Of a DNA stretch of 64,000 nt, positions 44,815 to 54,145 are shown piece by piece. The stretch is from Marinobacter salarius (lineage in GTDB: Bacteria; Pseudomonadota; Gammaproteobacteria; Pseudomonadales; Oleiphilaceae), in the NCBI RefSeq assembly GCF_032922745.1, contig NZ_CP136693.1:1488001-1552000 (forward strand), read 5' to 3'. Every line of letters starts with the position of its first letter. Positions within the stretch are counted from its first letter, which is position 1. Made by a program: the position numbers and the translations under genes. The notes under the pieces are model-generated. The model saw nothing but the letters and a program-made list of their open reading frames with translations. It did not search any database and was not told the origin of the DNA.

Positions 44815-44866
44815 GTATGGTTTTCAGGGCGCACCATAAACATCGTTGAACCAAAAGGAATTCGTT

Positions 44867-45781
44867 ATGGCTGCCAGCAGTCTCCTCGTATTGATTGATG
44901 ACATCGCCACGGTTCTGGACGATGTGGCGTTGATGACCAAGGCGGCCACCAAGAAAACCGCTGGCGTGCTGGGGGATGACCTCGCGCTCAATGCCCAGCA
45001 GGTAACCGGTGTGAAACCCGCGAGGGAACTGCCGGTGGTCTGGGCGGTGGCGAAGGGCTCGATGCTCAACAAGGCCATCCTGGTTCCGGGGGCTCTCGCC
45101 ATCAGCTTCTTTGTGCCCTGGTTGGTGATTCCCCTGCTGATGCTGGGTGGCGCCTTTCTCTGCTTTGAGGGGTTTGAAAAAATCGCTCACCGGTTCCTTC
45201 ACAGGCAGGAAGATGAACAGCACAAGGAAGAACTTCGCAACGCCCTCAAAAATCCCGACGCCGATCTGAAAGCGGTTGAGCAAGACAAGATCAAAGGGGC
45301 GATCCGCACAGACTTTATCCTGTCGGCCGAAATCATAGCGATCACCCTGGGAACGGTCAGTAGTCAGAGCATCGGAATGCAGTTCATGGTGCTGACGGTC
45401 GTCGCCGTAATGATCACCATCGGTGTCTATGGCCTGGTAGCCGGCATTGTGAAACTGGACGATGGCGGTCTGTACCTCAGCCAGAAAGAAAGCCCATTCG
45501 CCAGGCGGGTTGGGGAAGGCATCCTCTGGTTTGCTCCCTGGATGATGAAAGCCTTGTCAGTGCTGGGCACCATCGCCATGTTCCTGGTGGGTGGCGGCAT
45601 TCTCACCCATGGACTGCCACCGGTGTATGAGGCCATTCATCACTTTGTCGAAGGTTTTGGTAGTGTCGCCCAGGCCGTTATTCCGGTGCTTGCGGACGGC
45701 CTTTTCGGCGTTGTAGCGGGGGCTTTGCTGGTAGCGGTGATCACACCACTGACAAAACTCTGGAAGGCGCGTTCGGCCTGA
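44867..45781 (+). CDS. DUF808 membrane protein (YedI-like)
   Basis: 304 residues from the ATG at 44867, preceded by AAAAGGAA. The start MAASSLLVLIDDIATVLDDVALMTKAA is characteristic of DUF808/YedI. Hydrophobic segments lie near residues 70-100, 155-200 and 225-300, so it is an inner-membrane protein with several spans. Its function is not known. It abuts the convergent rsmE gene. Confidence 0.88.
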   Translation: MAASSLLVLIDDIATVLDDVALMTKAATKKTAGVLGDDLALNAQQVTGVKPARELPVVWAVAKGSMLNKAILVPGALAISFFVPWLVIPLLMLGGAFLCFEGFEKIAHRFLHRQEDEQHKEELRNALKNPDADLKAVEQDKIKGAIRTDFILSAEIIAITLGTVSSQSIGMQFMVLTVVAVMITIGVYGLVAGIVKLDDGGLYLSQKESPFARRVGEGILWFAPWMMKALSVLGTIAMFLVGGGILTHGLPPVYEAIHHFVEGFGSVAQAVIPVLADGLFGVVAGALLVAVITPLTKLWKARSA

Positions 45782-45782
45782 G

Positions 45783-46502
45783 CTAAACGCAGGCGTCGAA
45801 CAGGCGGCTGACCAGCACAGGCACGGCGGTCTCCACCCGGAGGATACGGTTGCCAAGGTGTACCGCTTCGCAGCCCGCCTCGGTCAGCTTGTCGACTTCA
45901 TACGGTATGAACCCACCTTCCGGGCCAACGCACAGGGTGGCGGGTTCGTTGATGTGTGCCGGGCAGGGCGTGCTGGTGCCGGGGTGGGCCACCAGAGCAC
46001 GGGTATTTCTCAGCAGGGCCGGCAATTCATCTTCCACGAACGGCTTGAACAGCTTGCGGACGTGCAGCCGGGGCAGGTGGGTGTCCCGCGCCTGCTCCAG
46101 GCCGAGTACCATGTTTTCCCGCAGATTGTCGTCCGACAGCCACGGCGTTTGCCAGAAGCTTTTCTCCACCTTGTAGGCATTGATCAGCCAGATATCCTTG
46201 ACGCCAAGGGTTGCGCAGGTCTGAAGTACACGGCGGAACATCTTTGGCCGTGGCATGGCCAGGATCAGCGTCAAGGGCAGTGGGGCTGGCGGTGGTGTGG
46301 TTAATTCCACCTGGAGTACGGCCTCGGTATCGTTAAGCCTGACCACGCGACCCGTGCCAATATCGCCGTCCACCAGGCCCACAGGTACCAGGTCGCCTTC
46401 CGCAACCTTCAGCACTGAATGCAGGTGTGCCAGCCGGCGGCCCGTGAGCACGGCTGTGTCCGTTGCCACGAAATCATCCTGGAACAGCAGCGCCAGGTTC
46501 AT
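45783..46502 (-). CDS. rsmE: 16S rRNA (uracil1498-N3)-methyltransferase
   Basis: 239 residues, a SPOUT (trefoil-knot) methyltransferase that modifies U1498 of 16S rRNA. Visible are the PUA-like N-terminus (HLHSVLKVAEGDLVPVGLVDGD), LILAMPRPKMFRRVLQ, LCVGPEGGFIPYEVDKL and LGNRILRVETAVPV, the knot motifs. It overlaps the start of tatC by four bases, which is unusual company, but same direction. Confidence 0.93.
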   Translation of the reverse strand: MNLALLFQDDFVATDTAVLTGRRLAHLHSVLKVAEGDLVPVGLVDGDIGTGRVVRLNDTEAVLQVELTTPPPAPLPLTLILAMPRPKMFRRVLQTCATLGVKDIWLINAYKVEKSFWQTPWLSDDNLRENMVLGLEQARDTHLPRLHVRKLFKPFVEDELPALLRNTRALVAHPGTSTPCPAHINEPATLCVGPEGGFIPYEVDKLTEAGCEAVHLGNRILRVETAVPVLVSRLFDACV

Positions 46503-47293
46503 TCGTTGGAGGCGTCCGTTGCATCAGGGGCTTCCACCTCGCGCCTGGCGAGCCGACCAAACAGAATGCCAAGTTCAAACAACAGCCACATGGGCACCGC
46601 CAGCAGGGTCTGGGAGATGATGTCCGGTGGGGTCAGCAACATGCCGATTACGAAGCAGCCCACCACGATGTACGGGCGCTTCGCAGCGAGGTCTTCGGGC
46701 GTGGTGGCGCCAGTGAGAATCAGCAGTATGGTGGCGATGGGAATTTCGAAGGCAACCCCGAAAGCGAAGAACATCTTCAGTACGAAATTGAGGTAGCTGC
46801 TGATATCCGGCAACTCCACAATGCCTTCCGGGCCGATGGCGGTGAAGAATCCGAACACCAGCGGGAAGACTACGTAATAGGCAAATGCCGCCCCCAGATA
46901 GAACAGGACGACCGACGTAAACAGTAAGGGGAACGCCAGTTTCTTCTCATGGGCATACAGGCCCGGCGCAATAAAACTCCAGAGCTGGTAGAGGATCACC
47001 GGAATGGCCACGAACACAGCTAGCACCAGGGCCAGTTTCAATGGCGCGAAGAACGGCGAGGTGATGTCCGTTGCGATCATGGTCTGGCCGACTGGCAGCA
47101 GGTCCCGCAAGGGTTGCGATATCAGCAGGTAGAGCTCGTTGGCAAACGGGTAGATGGCGGCAAAACAGATGATCACCGCCAGCACCATTTTCAGCAGGCG
47201 GTTGCGCAGCTCCAGCAAATGCTCGATCAGTGGCATTTCCGGCTGTGCATCTTCGGGGCGTTGGGCGTTTTTGCCGTCGGGCTGGGTGGTCAT
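46499..47293 (-). CDS. tatC: Sec-independent translocase subunit TatC
   Basis: 264 residues with six transmembrane segments. Marks: MPLIEHLLELRNRLLK near the N-terminus, where signal peptides with twin arginines dock, and FGVAFEIPI in the middle. TatC with TatB recognises folded precursors for export. It overlaps tatB by four bases. The last 25 residues are cytoplasmic and acidic. Confidence 0.96.
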   Translation of the reverse strand: MTTQPDGKNAQRPEDAQPEMPLIEHLLELRNRLLKMVLAVIICFAAIYPFANELYLLISQPLRDLLPVGQTMIATDITSPFFAPLKLALVLAVFVAIPVILYQLWSFIAPGLYAHEKKLAFPLLFTSVVLFYLGAAFAYYVVFPLVFGFFTAIGPEGIVELPDISSYLNFVLKMFFAFGVAFEIPIATILLILTGATTPEDLAAKRPYIVVGCFVIGMLLTPPDIISQTLLAVPMWLLFELGILFGRLARREVEAPDATDASNE

Positions 47294-47805
47294 GAACGGT
47301 TATCCGGCGTGCTTTCCTGTTGTTTCGGGGTGCTATCGGCCGAATGGTCGTGCCTGCTGTCATCCTCTCGTGGAGGATCATCGGGGGCCAGAGAGGCATG
47401 TCCGGAACCGTTGGCTGAGGTTGGGTCCTCCTCCGGCTCCAGCATGGGTTCCGTTTCAGGCTCTGACTGTTCGGCAGTCCGCCGGGTTGCGGGCGCGGGC
47501 CGATGTTTGGACTTCCCGTCGTCGGACAGAACCATGTGCTCGTACTTCTTGGCCTCGTCCAGGGCGCCGCGCACCGACTTCTGGACATCTTCCAGGCCGA
47601 CGTCGCCGGCCTGGCGCAGTTCTTCGCGAAGCTCTTCCGCCTTCAGCTGACGGTCGAGTTCCGAGGAAAACTGGCTCACCATGCGGCGGGCACCCCCTAT
47701 CCAGCGCCCGGCTGCCCGGGCCGCTGTAGGCAGCCGTTCAGGGCCGAGAACCAGTAGCGCAATGACGCCGCAGATCAGCAGCTCGACAAAGCCGATATCA
47801 AACAT
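47290..47805 (-). CDS. tatB: Sec-independent translocase subunit TatB
   Basis: 171 residues. One N-terminal transmembrane segment (FDIGFVELLICGVIALLVLGPERLP, with the Glu-8 and GPE motif typical of TatB), an amphipathic helix, and a long polar, acidic C-terminal tail rich in Pro, Glu, Asp and His (about 110-171). Forms the receptor with TatC. The gene lies ten bases after tatA. Confidence 0.94.
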   Translation of the reverse strand: MFDIGFVELLICGVIALLVLGPERLPTAARAAGRWIGGARRMVSQFSSELDRQLKAEELREELRQAGDVGLEDVQKSVRGALDEAKKYEHMVLSDDGKSKHRPAPATRRTAEQSEPETEPMLEPEEDPTSANGSGHASLAPDDPPREDDSRHDHSADSTPKQQESTPDNRS

Positions 47806-47815
47806 TCAGCCCGTC

Positions 47816-48052
47816 TCAGCTGTGGGACTTGTCCCGTGGCTTTTCTTCGGCGTGGGCTTCATGAGCCTTCACGTCGGACTCTTCTTCGATGGCGTCCGGG
47901 TCATCGTCCTTCTTGTCGTCTTCGTTCATGGATTTTTTGAACCCACGAATGGCACCGCCCAGATCTCCGCCGATATTACGGAGCTTTTTGGTTCCAAATA
48001 ACAGAATAACAATGCCAAGTACGATTAGGAGTTGCCAGATACTGATGCCCAT
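47816..48052 (-). CDS. tatA: Sec-independent translocase subunit TatA
   Basis: 78 residues: a short transmembrane segment (IWQLLIVLGIVILLF), the FGTKKLRNIGGDLGGAIRGFKK amphipathic helix in two overlapping motifs (FGTKKLR, LGGAIRGFK) and an acidic-basic tail. TatA oligomers form the export pore. TACAAT upstream on the minus strand (about 48091-48096) is a likely -10 element. Confidence 0.95.
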   Translation of the reverse strand: MGISIWQLLIVLGIVILLFGTKKLRNIGGDLGGAIRGFKKSMNEDDKKDDDPDAIEEESDVKAHEAHAEEKPRDKSHS

Positions 48053-48140
48053 GCCGGGACCCTCGTCTTAAGGTTTCTGTTACGATTGATTGTACGCCAC
48101 TTCGGGGTGCTTCCGGAAACCCTCTTCAGGGCTCCCCGGA

Positions 48141-48470
48141 TCACTGATCCCGGGAGGCTTTTTCTTCAAGGCCAGACAGGTCAAATCGGCTGGCGAGCTC
48201 GTCGATGACGTCCTTGGGGCCAAGGCCAAGCCGGGACAGCATCACCATGCTGTGAAACCAGAGGTCGGCGGTTTCATAAACCACGTCCCGGGTTTCACCG
48301 GAGTGCTCCGCGTCCTTGGCGGCCAACAACGTCTCGGTGCACTCTTCCCCTACCTTTTCCAGGATCTTGTTGAGCCCCTTCTGGTGCAGGCTGGCGACAT
48401 AGGAGGTTTCCGGATCGGCCTCCTTGCGGGCTTCCAACACCTGGGCCAACTGCTCAAGAATGTCACTCAT
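48141..48470 (-). CDS. hisE: Phosphoribosyl-ATP pyrophosphatase
   Basis: 109 residues from the ATG at 48470. HisE removes pyrophosphate from PR-ATP in histidine synthesis. The MazG-like fold shows LNKILEKVGEECTETLLAAKD with metal-binding Glu residues and ETADLWFHSMVML. It overlaps hisI by eight bases. In E. coli the two activities are fused; here they are separate, as in Pseudomonas. Confidence 0.95.
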   Translation of the reverse strand: MSDILEQLAQVLEARKEADPETSYVASLHQKGLNKILEKVGEECTETLLAAKDAEHSGETRDVVYETADLWFHSMVMLSRLGLGPKDVIDELASRFDLSGLEEKASRDQ

Positions 48471-48900
48471 GGTTGCTACCTCCCTGTTTGTCACCGTAAA
48501 TAGCGCCGGGATCCCGCAGAACCGGATCCACGCTCGCCCATTGCCCGCCTTCCAGTTTGCGATAGAAGCAGCTTCGTCGCCCGGTGTGGCAGGCGATACC
48601 GCCTTTCTGCTCAACCTTCAGAAGAATCACGTCTTCATCGCAGTCCAGCCGGATTTCCGAGATCACCTGTTGGTGCCCGGAGGTTTCCCCTTTGCGCCAC
48701 AACTTGCCGCGGGAACGGGACCAATATACGGCCTGGCCTTCTTCAGCGGTCAGCCGGAGCGACTCTGCGTTCATCCAGGCCATCATCAGGATGTCGCCGG
48801 TAGCGGCGTCCTGGGCAATGGCAGGTACCAGCCCATCCGCATTCCAGCGGATTTCCTCTAACCAGTCAGGCGCCCCGACTCTAGCGTTTGATTCTTGCAT
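48463..48900 (-). CDS. hisI: Phosphoribosyl-AMP cyclohydrolase
   Basis: 145 residues. HisI opens the adenine ring of PR-AMP. Motifs: GLVPAIAQDAATGDILMMAWMN, YWSRSRGKLWRKGETSGH, DCDEDVILLKVEQ and the zinc cysteines in GGIACHTGRRSCFYR. Lies 15 bases after ubiB's end in the same direction, matching the Pseudomonas ubiB-hisI-hisE-tatABC order. Confidence 0.96.
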   Translation of the reverse strand: MQESNARVGAPDWLEEIRWNADGLVPAIAQDAATGDILMMAWMNAESLRLTAEEGQAVYWSRSRGKLWRKGETSGHQQVISEIRLDCDEDVILLKVEQKGGIACHTGRRSCFYRKLEGGQWASVDPVLRDPGAIYGDKQGGSNHE

Positions 48901-48915
48901 TTCAGATGACTTCCG

Positions 48916-50565
48916 TCAGTTTTTCCGTTCACGGCCAACAACCAGCCAGGCCGCTACAGCCAGTAAGGCCCAGCCATGAACGGGCATGGTCTGTGCCAGG
49001 GTGGCAAGGTCATGGTCGAGGCTCAGCCAGGCCACCCCGGCCAGGGCCGCTGCGGCCAGTCCTCGTCGCCAGCGCCGGTCGGCCCGGGCCCGGTTTTCAC
49101 GAATAAGCTCCAGTGTAGCGCGACTGGGGTGGTCGTTGGAGCCCGTATTGCGTAACTGCACCAGCGCGTCGTGTACCAGTTGTGGCATTTCCGGCGACTG
49201 CTCCAGCCAGGCAGGCAAATGGGACTGCAGGGATTTGATCAGGCCGGACGGGCCGATGCGTTTGCGCATCCAGGCTTCCAGGAAGGGTTGAGCAGTGCTC
49301 CACAGGTCCAGATCCGGGTAAAGCTGGCGCCCCAGACCTTCCACATTCAGCAGGGTTTTCTGCAGCAGCACCAGTTGCGGTTGCACTTCCATGTTGAAGC
49401 GCCGCGCCGTCTGGAACAGCCGTAGCAGGAAGTGGCCAAAGGAGATGTCTTTCAGTGGCTTCTCGAAAATCGGCTCGCAAACAGTGCGGATAGCGGCCTC
49501 GAATTCATTGACCCGGGTGTCCGGTGGCACCCAGCCGGACTGTATATGCAGCTCGGCGACCTGGCGGTAATCGCGGCGGAAAAACGCCAGCAAATTGCGG
49601 GCAAGATAGCTTTGGTCATCCGGTGCAAGAGTGCCAACGATGCCGAAATCGATGGCGATGTACTTGGGGTCCGCGGGGTTGCTGACATCCACGAAAATAT
49701 TGCCCGGGTGCATGTCGGCGTGGAAGAAACTGTCCCGGAAAACCTGGGTGAAGAAGATCTCCACCCCTTTCTCTGCCAGCACTTTCAGATTAACGCCGGC
49801 TTCACGAAGCGCCGGAACGTCGGCAATGGGGATGCCGTGAATGCGCTCCATGACCAGAACGGACTTGCGGGTGTAGTCCCAGTCGATGGAGGGGATATAA
49901 ATCAGCGATGAGTTCTCGAAATTACGGCGCAGCTGACTGGCGTTGGCGGCTTCGCGTTGCTGGTCGAGTTCGTCATGGATGGTGGAATCGTAGTCCGCCA
50001 CCACTTCCACCGGGTGCAGCCGACGGCCTTCGGACCAGTAGCGTTCCAGCAGACCTGCCATCATGTACATCAATGCCAGGTCCTGGCGGATGACCCGTTC
50101 AATGTCGGGGCGGATGACCTTGACCACGACTTCCCGGCCGTCAAGAAGCGTGGCGGCATGCACCTGGGCGACGGAGGCAGAGGCCATGGGCTCGCGGGAA
50201 AACTCCGCAAACAGCTCCGACACCGGCGCACCGAGGGATTTTTCGATAATGCCCTGGGCGACGTCGCCGGGAAAAGGCGGTACCCGGTCCTGCAGGTTTT
50301 TGAGGGAAAGCGCCATGTCGTCGGGTAGCAAGTCCCGTCGCGTCGACAGGATCTGGCCGAATTTGACGAATACCGGCCCCAGCTCTTCAAACGCGAGGCG
50401 TAGGCGGTCCCCCCGGTCCAGCTTGGGTTTCGGAAACAGGTGCCAGGGGGCCAACAGGAAAAACACTTTCAGGGGGACAGGCAGTTCCGCCAGCGGTAGA
50501 AAGGTGTCCAGCCGGTAGCGGCAGAAGACCCAGGCAATGCGAAACAGGCGTTGCAGGCGCGTCAC
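48916..50565 (-). CDS. ubiB: Ubiquinone biosynthesis ATPase UbiB
   Basis: 549 residues of the ADCK/Coq8 family. The KxGQ motif is in VFVKFGQILSTR, the Ala-rich loop and kinase-like core follow (VIRPDIERVIRQD; FHADMHPGNIFVD; YIAIDFGIVG), and two C-terminal hydrophobic segments (about 500-515 and 522-542) anchor it in the membrane. UbiB supports the ubiquinone synthesis complex through ATPase activity. It overlaps ubiJ by four bases. Confidence 0.96.
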   Translation of the reverse strand: MTRLQRLFRIAWVFCRYRLDTFLPLAELPVPLKVFFLLAPWHLFPKPKLDRGDRLRLAFEELGPVFVKFGQILSTRRDLLPDDMALSLKNLQDRVPPFPGDVAQGIIEKSLGAPVSELFAEFSREPMASASVAQVHAATLLDGREVVVKVIRPDIERVIRQDLALMYMMAGLLERYWSEGRRLHPVEVVADYDSTIHDELDQQREAANASQLRRNFENSSLIYIPSIDWDYTRKSVLVMERIHGIPIADVPALREAGVNLKVLAEKGVEIFFTQVFRDSFFHADMHPGNIFVDVSNPADPKYIAIDFGIVGTLAPDDQSYLARNLLAFFRRDYRQVAELHIQSGWVPPDTRVNEFEAAIRTVCEPIFEKPLKDISFGHFLLRLFQTARRFNMEVQPQLVLLQKTLLNVEGLGRQLYPDLDLWSTAQPFLEAWMRKRIGPSGLIKSLQSHLPAWLEQSPEMPQLVHDALVQLRNTGSNDHPSRATLELIRENRARADRRWRRGLAAAALAGVAWLSLDHDLATLAQTMPVHGWALLAVAAWLVVGRERKN

Positions 50566-51200
50566 GGCGTCTCCGTTTGGTCTTGTTGTCTGGGATGCTC
50601 CAGCCGCGTGACCCTGGCTTCCAGGCGTTCGGTCTGCAGGTTCAGCCGGTCGATATCGGTAAACGTGGCTTCCAGCTCCCGGCGCCCGGGCAGGCTTCGG
50701 CTTTCTTCATGAATATATTCTTCAACATTGGCGTTCAGGGACGCAAACGCCTGTCGGCTCCAACGAACAGCCCCGCGAACGCGCTGGCCGATAAAATGCG
50801 CCGGCACATCACCAATATACCCGGCCATGGCAGCTTCCCAGTCGGGGTCGAGTTGGTCGATGGCGCGCTGGAACTGGTGCGCCAGGGCGGTATCGCCAGT
50901 CACGTGAATGCGGCCTTCGCTGAAAACTCCGTCATCGCCGGTGGCCAGGGCGGCGAACGCCATGGGGCGGCCGGACAGGATCAAAGCAGGAGCTTCCGAG
51001 GGCTGGCTGGCAACCTGAATGCGATCTCCCGCCTGTTGCAGCGTCAGCGTGAGGCCGAGCCCGTCCAGCGAAAACTGTACCGGCCCCGTGAGCGCTGACA
51101 TCAGAGCCTGCTTGCCAGCGGGGTCCAGCGCCAGCGCTCGGTTGAGCGCGCTCTCAATGATAGAGGTGGCGGCAGACAGCAGGGTTGGGCCGGGAAACAT
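50562..51200 (-). CDS. ubiJ: Ubiquinone biosynthesis accessory factor UbiJ
   Basis: 212 residues from the ATG at 51200, one base overlapping ubiE's stop. N-terminal SCP2-like lipid-binding domain (about 10-115) and a C-terminal helical, coiled-coil part (DIDRLNLQTERLEARVTRLE). UbiJ binds ubiquinone intermediates and scaffolds the late enzymes. The ubiE-ubiJ-ubiB order is standard. Confidence 0.92.
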   Translation of the reverse strand: MFPGPTLLSAATSIIESALNRALALDPAGKQALMSALTGPVQFSLDGLGLTLTLQQAGDRIQVASQPSEAPALILSGRPMAFAALATGDDGVFSEGRIHVTGDTALAHQFQRAIDQLDPDWEAAMAGYIGDVPAHFIGQRVRGAVRWSRQAFASLNANVEEYIHEESRSLPGRRELEATFTDIDRLNLQTERLEARVTRLEHPRQQDQTETP

Positions 51201-51991
51201 CAGGGCTTGATTCCCACATGCAGGGCGACCACGCCGCCGGTCATGTTGTAGTACTTGCAATTCACCAGGCCTGCCTCTTCCATCATCGCCTTGAGCGTAT
51301 CCTGGTCCGGATGCATGCGGATGGACTCGGCCAGGTATTGATAGCTGTTGGAGTCGCCAGCAATCAACTGGCCCATCAGCGGCAGCGCGTTGAATGAATA
51401 CACGTCATAGGCTTTGCTGAGCAGCGGATTCTTGGGTTTGGAAAACTCCAGCACCATCACCTTGCCACCGGGTTTCAGCACCCGCGTCATATCCCGCAGG
51501 GCCTGGTCCTTGTCGGTGACGTTGCGCAGGCCAAAGGCAATGCTCACAGCGTTGAAGCTGTTGTCCGGGAAGGGGAGGTGTTCGGCATCCGCCTGCACGT
51601 ATTCGATGTTGCCGGCGTAGCCACGGTCCATTAGCCGGCCCCGGCCAACCTGCAGCATGGACGCATTGATGTCGGCGAGCACAACCTTGCCGGTTGGGCC
51701 GACCAGGTCCGAGAATTTCATGGTCAGATCACCGGTGCCGCCTGCAATATCCAGCACCTGGTGCCCCTTGCGCACCCCGGAAAGCTCAATGGTGAAGCGC
51801 TTCCAGAGGCGGTGGATTCCCATGGACATGAGGTCGTTCATCAGGTCGTACTTGCCGGCCACGGAATGGAACACGTCAGCGACCTGACCCGCTTTTTGGC
51901 TTTTCGGCACGTTGCGAAAGCCAAAATGGGTGACGTCGTCTTTCGGTGTTTCCGCCTGCGGACGGTCGGTAGACGGTTGTTGCTCGCTCAT
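51200..51991 (-). CDS. ubiE: Ubiquinone/menaquinone C-methyltransferase
   Basis: 263 residues. Marks: HFGFRNVPKSQKAGQVADVF near the N-terminus, YDLMNDLMSMGIHRLWKRF, SAM motif VLDIAGGTGDLT and AFGLRNVTDKDQALRDM. It C-methylates the quinone ring. First of the ubiE-ubiJ-ubiB operon. Divergent from the PHA-system gene. Confidence 0.97.
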   Translation of the reverse strand: MSEQQPSTDRPQAETPKDDVTHFGFRNVPKSQKAGQVADVFHSVAGKYDLMNDLMSMGIHRLWKRFTIELSGVRKGHQVLDIAGGTGDLTMKFSDLVGPTGKVVLADINASMLQVGRGRLMDRGYAGNIEYVQADAEHLPFPDNSFNAVSIAFGLRNVTDKDQALRDMTRVLKPGGKVMVLEFSKPKNPLLSKAYDVYSFNALPLMGQLIAGDSNSYQYLAESIRMHPDQDTLKAMMEEAGLVNCKYYNMTGGVVALHVGIKP

Positions 51992-52105
51992 GGGTATGTC
52001 CTGTCAGAATCTGAACCCCGTATTCTAACGCCTGCGGGGGTGGCTACAAGTTTAATGCCGCCTTACACTATAAATTGCGCCCGAAATCCTGGAGATATCC
52101 GTTTC

Positions 52106-52384
52106 ATGTCAACAATTGATGTACGCCGTACTCATTCCCTCGACAAAAAGCACGCCCGCCAGGCGGCGGAAACCCTGGCTGAGGATCTGTCAAAGCAGTT
52201 TGATGTGAACTATCAGTGGGAAGGGGATCACCTCAAGTTCAAACGCAGCGGTGTAAAAGGCCAGCTGGAAATCACCGATAGCAATCTCCATGTTCATCTG
52301 GAGCTGGGCATGATGCTGCGGCCGTTCAAATCGCGGATTGAGCAGGAAATCCATTCCCAACTTGACCAGATATTGAAGGCCTGA
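52106..52384 (+). CDS. Polyhydroxyalkanoic acid system family protein
   Basis: 92 residues from the ATG at 52106. It matches the small family named for polyhydroxyalkanoate systems (PHA_gran_rgn): RRTHSLDKKHARQAAETLAEDLSKQFDVNYQWEGD, read as two motifs (HSLDKKHARQAAE and NYQWEGDHLKF), with a basic amphipathic C-terminal helix. In Pseudomonas a homologue sits near phaF/phaI and ubiE. No PHA synthase is in the window, so the role is uncertain. Confidence 0.8.
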   Translation: MSTIDVRRTHSLDKKHARQAAETLAEDLSKQFDVNYQWEGDHLKFKRSGVKGQLEITDSNLHVHLELGMMLRPFKSRIEQEIHSQLDQILKA

Positions 52385-52398
52385 GCTCCCCTCTTTCG

Positions 52399-53148
52399 TT
52401 AAAGGTCACTCGGCAGTTCAAACGGTTTCGGGTGGCCGGCCAGGATGTTCTTCATGACCCGTTTCTCCCGCGTGACCAGCCGGTCAATCAGCAGATCTAC
52501 ATTGTCCATTTTACGGAACGCGGAATAGCCCCGGTGCAGGAAACTGTGCAGGTCGCTGAGGTCCGCCATTTCGGCGGGTGCCCGGCTCATTGAAAGCAGC
52601 CAGCCAAGGGTACGGTTGCGCACATAGCGGTCGAGCTGGCGCCCCACTTCAGCCACCAGGGTAATCTGCCGTTCCCGCTGTTCCAGCTTCTGACTACCGC
52701 GAAAAATCTGGCAATAGGCGTCGCTGGAAAGCTCGTTGGGAAGATGGCCGTGTGAATGGCAGAGTTCGGCCAGTTCCAGGTCCAGCTGCTGGGTGATCAG
52801 GTTCAACTCCACCAGCCCGGCAAAGGTGTCCAGCAGGTTGTCCGGAAGCCACTTCACCATCTTCGGGAATACGCGGTCGATGTTGTCGTCGCGTCGGGTC
52901 ATGCCGGCAGGGGCGTAGAGGTCCGTAAGCAGGAACTCCAGGCCGGTGTGGTAGCCAGGGTGTTGGTAGAGGTCCGCGTGCGTGGTCTTCAGGCGTTCCG
53001 CCTGCCAGTCCGCTATCCGGAAGGTGTGTTCCAGCAGGGGGTGGGTGGCTTTGTACTGGCGGAAGTCGTGGTAGTCCAGTAGCAGTCGCTGCAACCGGCG
53101 GGCACTGTCGGAATGGGTTGGGGTAGCGACTAGGCGCTCACGATACAT
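52399..53148 (-). CDS. FFLEELY-motif protein, unknown function
   Basis: 249 residues from the ATG at 53148, which has GGAG upstream; a TTG at 53175 would add nine. Predicted all-helical and soluble. The stretch GLEFLLTDLYAP matches the motif for which the family is named, in a variant form. Function is unknown; it lies next to the PHA-system gene, convergent with it (14 bases between). Confidence 0.65.
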   Translation of the reverse strand: MYRERLVATPTHSDSARRLQRLLLDYHDFRQYKATHPLLEHTFRIADWQAERLKTTHADLYQHPGYHTGLEFLLTDLYAPAGMTRRDDNIDRVFPKMVKWLPDNLLDTFAGLVELNLITQQLDLELAELCHSHGHLPNELSSDAYCQIFRGSQKLEQRERQITLVAEVGRQLDRYVRNRTLGWLLSMSRAPAEMADLSDLHSFLHRGYSAFRKMDNVDLLIDRLVTREKRVMKNILAGHPKPFELPSDL

Positions 53149-53221
53149 GGGGGTGTGGCTCCACTGGACCTGCAATAGAAGCGCGCCAGTTTAGCGGAGC
53201 CGGAGCTTGAGTGCAGCTGTG

Positions 53222-54145
53222 CTAACCCTGGGCCGTTGCCGGCAGACTCTCAAATCCCGGCACCCATTCCTTGCTGTCGAGGGTGATAAAGTGGCTGGGT
53301 GCCTCGGTTTCGACAATCCGCATGGTGGTTGGGCTTTGGCGTGCACTGGCCAGCATGGCCTGTCGATCCAGGATTCGGTCCACAGCCGGTACCAGGAAGG
53401 TGCCGTAACGAACCTTGCTGTACACGCTGGTGTCTGTCCTCTCCATCCAGACCATCAGGTTCTCTATGTTGCGAACAATGGTCAGGTGGTCCTTGGTGGC
53501 GGAAAACAGCTTGCCCAGCAGCTGCTTCTTGCGTGGGTTCATTTTGCCGAAGAAGGTTTGACCATAGGCGGATGAGGGAGCGCTGTTTATCAGGCGAATC
53601 AGCCAGGGCCACATGCCGTGGCTCACCGGCTCCAGTACCGCCGTTACCAGGGCAGAAAGGCGCCCCTGGGGCAGAACGGGTGCTTCCAGCACCAATTCCA
53701 CATTTTCATACAGTTCCGGCCATTGGTTGATGGCCTCAAGGATGACGGCGCCGCCACGTGAATGGCCATGCACGCGGATGTTGTCGGTACTTGGCAGGTT
53801 CGCCAGAGCCTGGTTGAGAATGCAGGCATCGTACTCGATAGTGCCGTCCAGGTGTTTGATAGGCACTTCCCAATCCGGTGTCTCGGGTGTCACACCGTTT
53901 ACGGGAATATGATAGTTGCTGCAGGTCAGCAGGATCAGTTCGGTTGTCGGTGCTTCGTAGGCCTGGGTGAAGTAGCAGTGATTTTCCAGGAAGCCGTGGA
54001 GGCCAATGACGGTCTGTTCGGCCTTGCCGCTGTGGTTGCGGACCGACACGGCTCCAGTACCGACTCGGTATACCCGCCCTGAGAACATTTCAGAGTAGGC
54101 ATTTTCAATCGGTTTTATCAGTTTTCGTACATGGCTCGCTTTCAT
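53222..54145 (-). CDS. Alpha/beta hydrolase
   Basis: 307 residues without signal peptide. Oxyanion-hole HGFLE (about 50-54), nucleophile elbow GHSRGG (Ser129) and a late His in APSHFITLD complete a likely triad. A helical cap lies between about 155 and 230. The substrate is unknown; the neighbour on the far side is a wax ester synthase, so a lipid ester is a fair guess but no more. A 343-base gap separates the two. Confidence 0.75.
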   Translation of the reverse strand: MKASHVRKLIKPIENAYSEMFSGRVYRVGTGAVSVRNHSGKAEQTVIGLHGFLENHCYFTQAYEAPTTELILLTCSNYHIPVNGVTPETPDWEVPIKHLDGTIEYDACILNQALANLPSTDNIRVHGHSRGGAVILEAINQWPELYENVELVLEAPVLPQGRLSALVTAVLEPVSHGMWPWLIRLINSAPSSAYGQTFFGKMNPRKKQLLGKLFSATKDHLTIVRNIENLMVWMERTDTSVYSKVRYGTFLVPAVDRILDRQAMLASARQSPTTMRIVETEAPSHFITLDSKEWVPGFESLPATAQG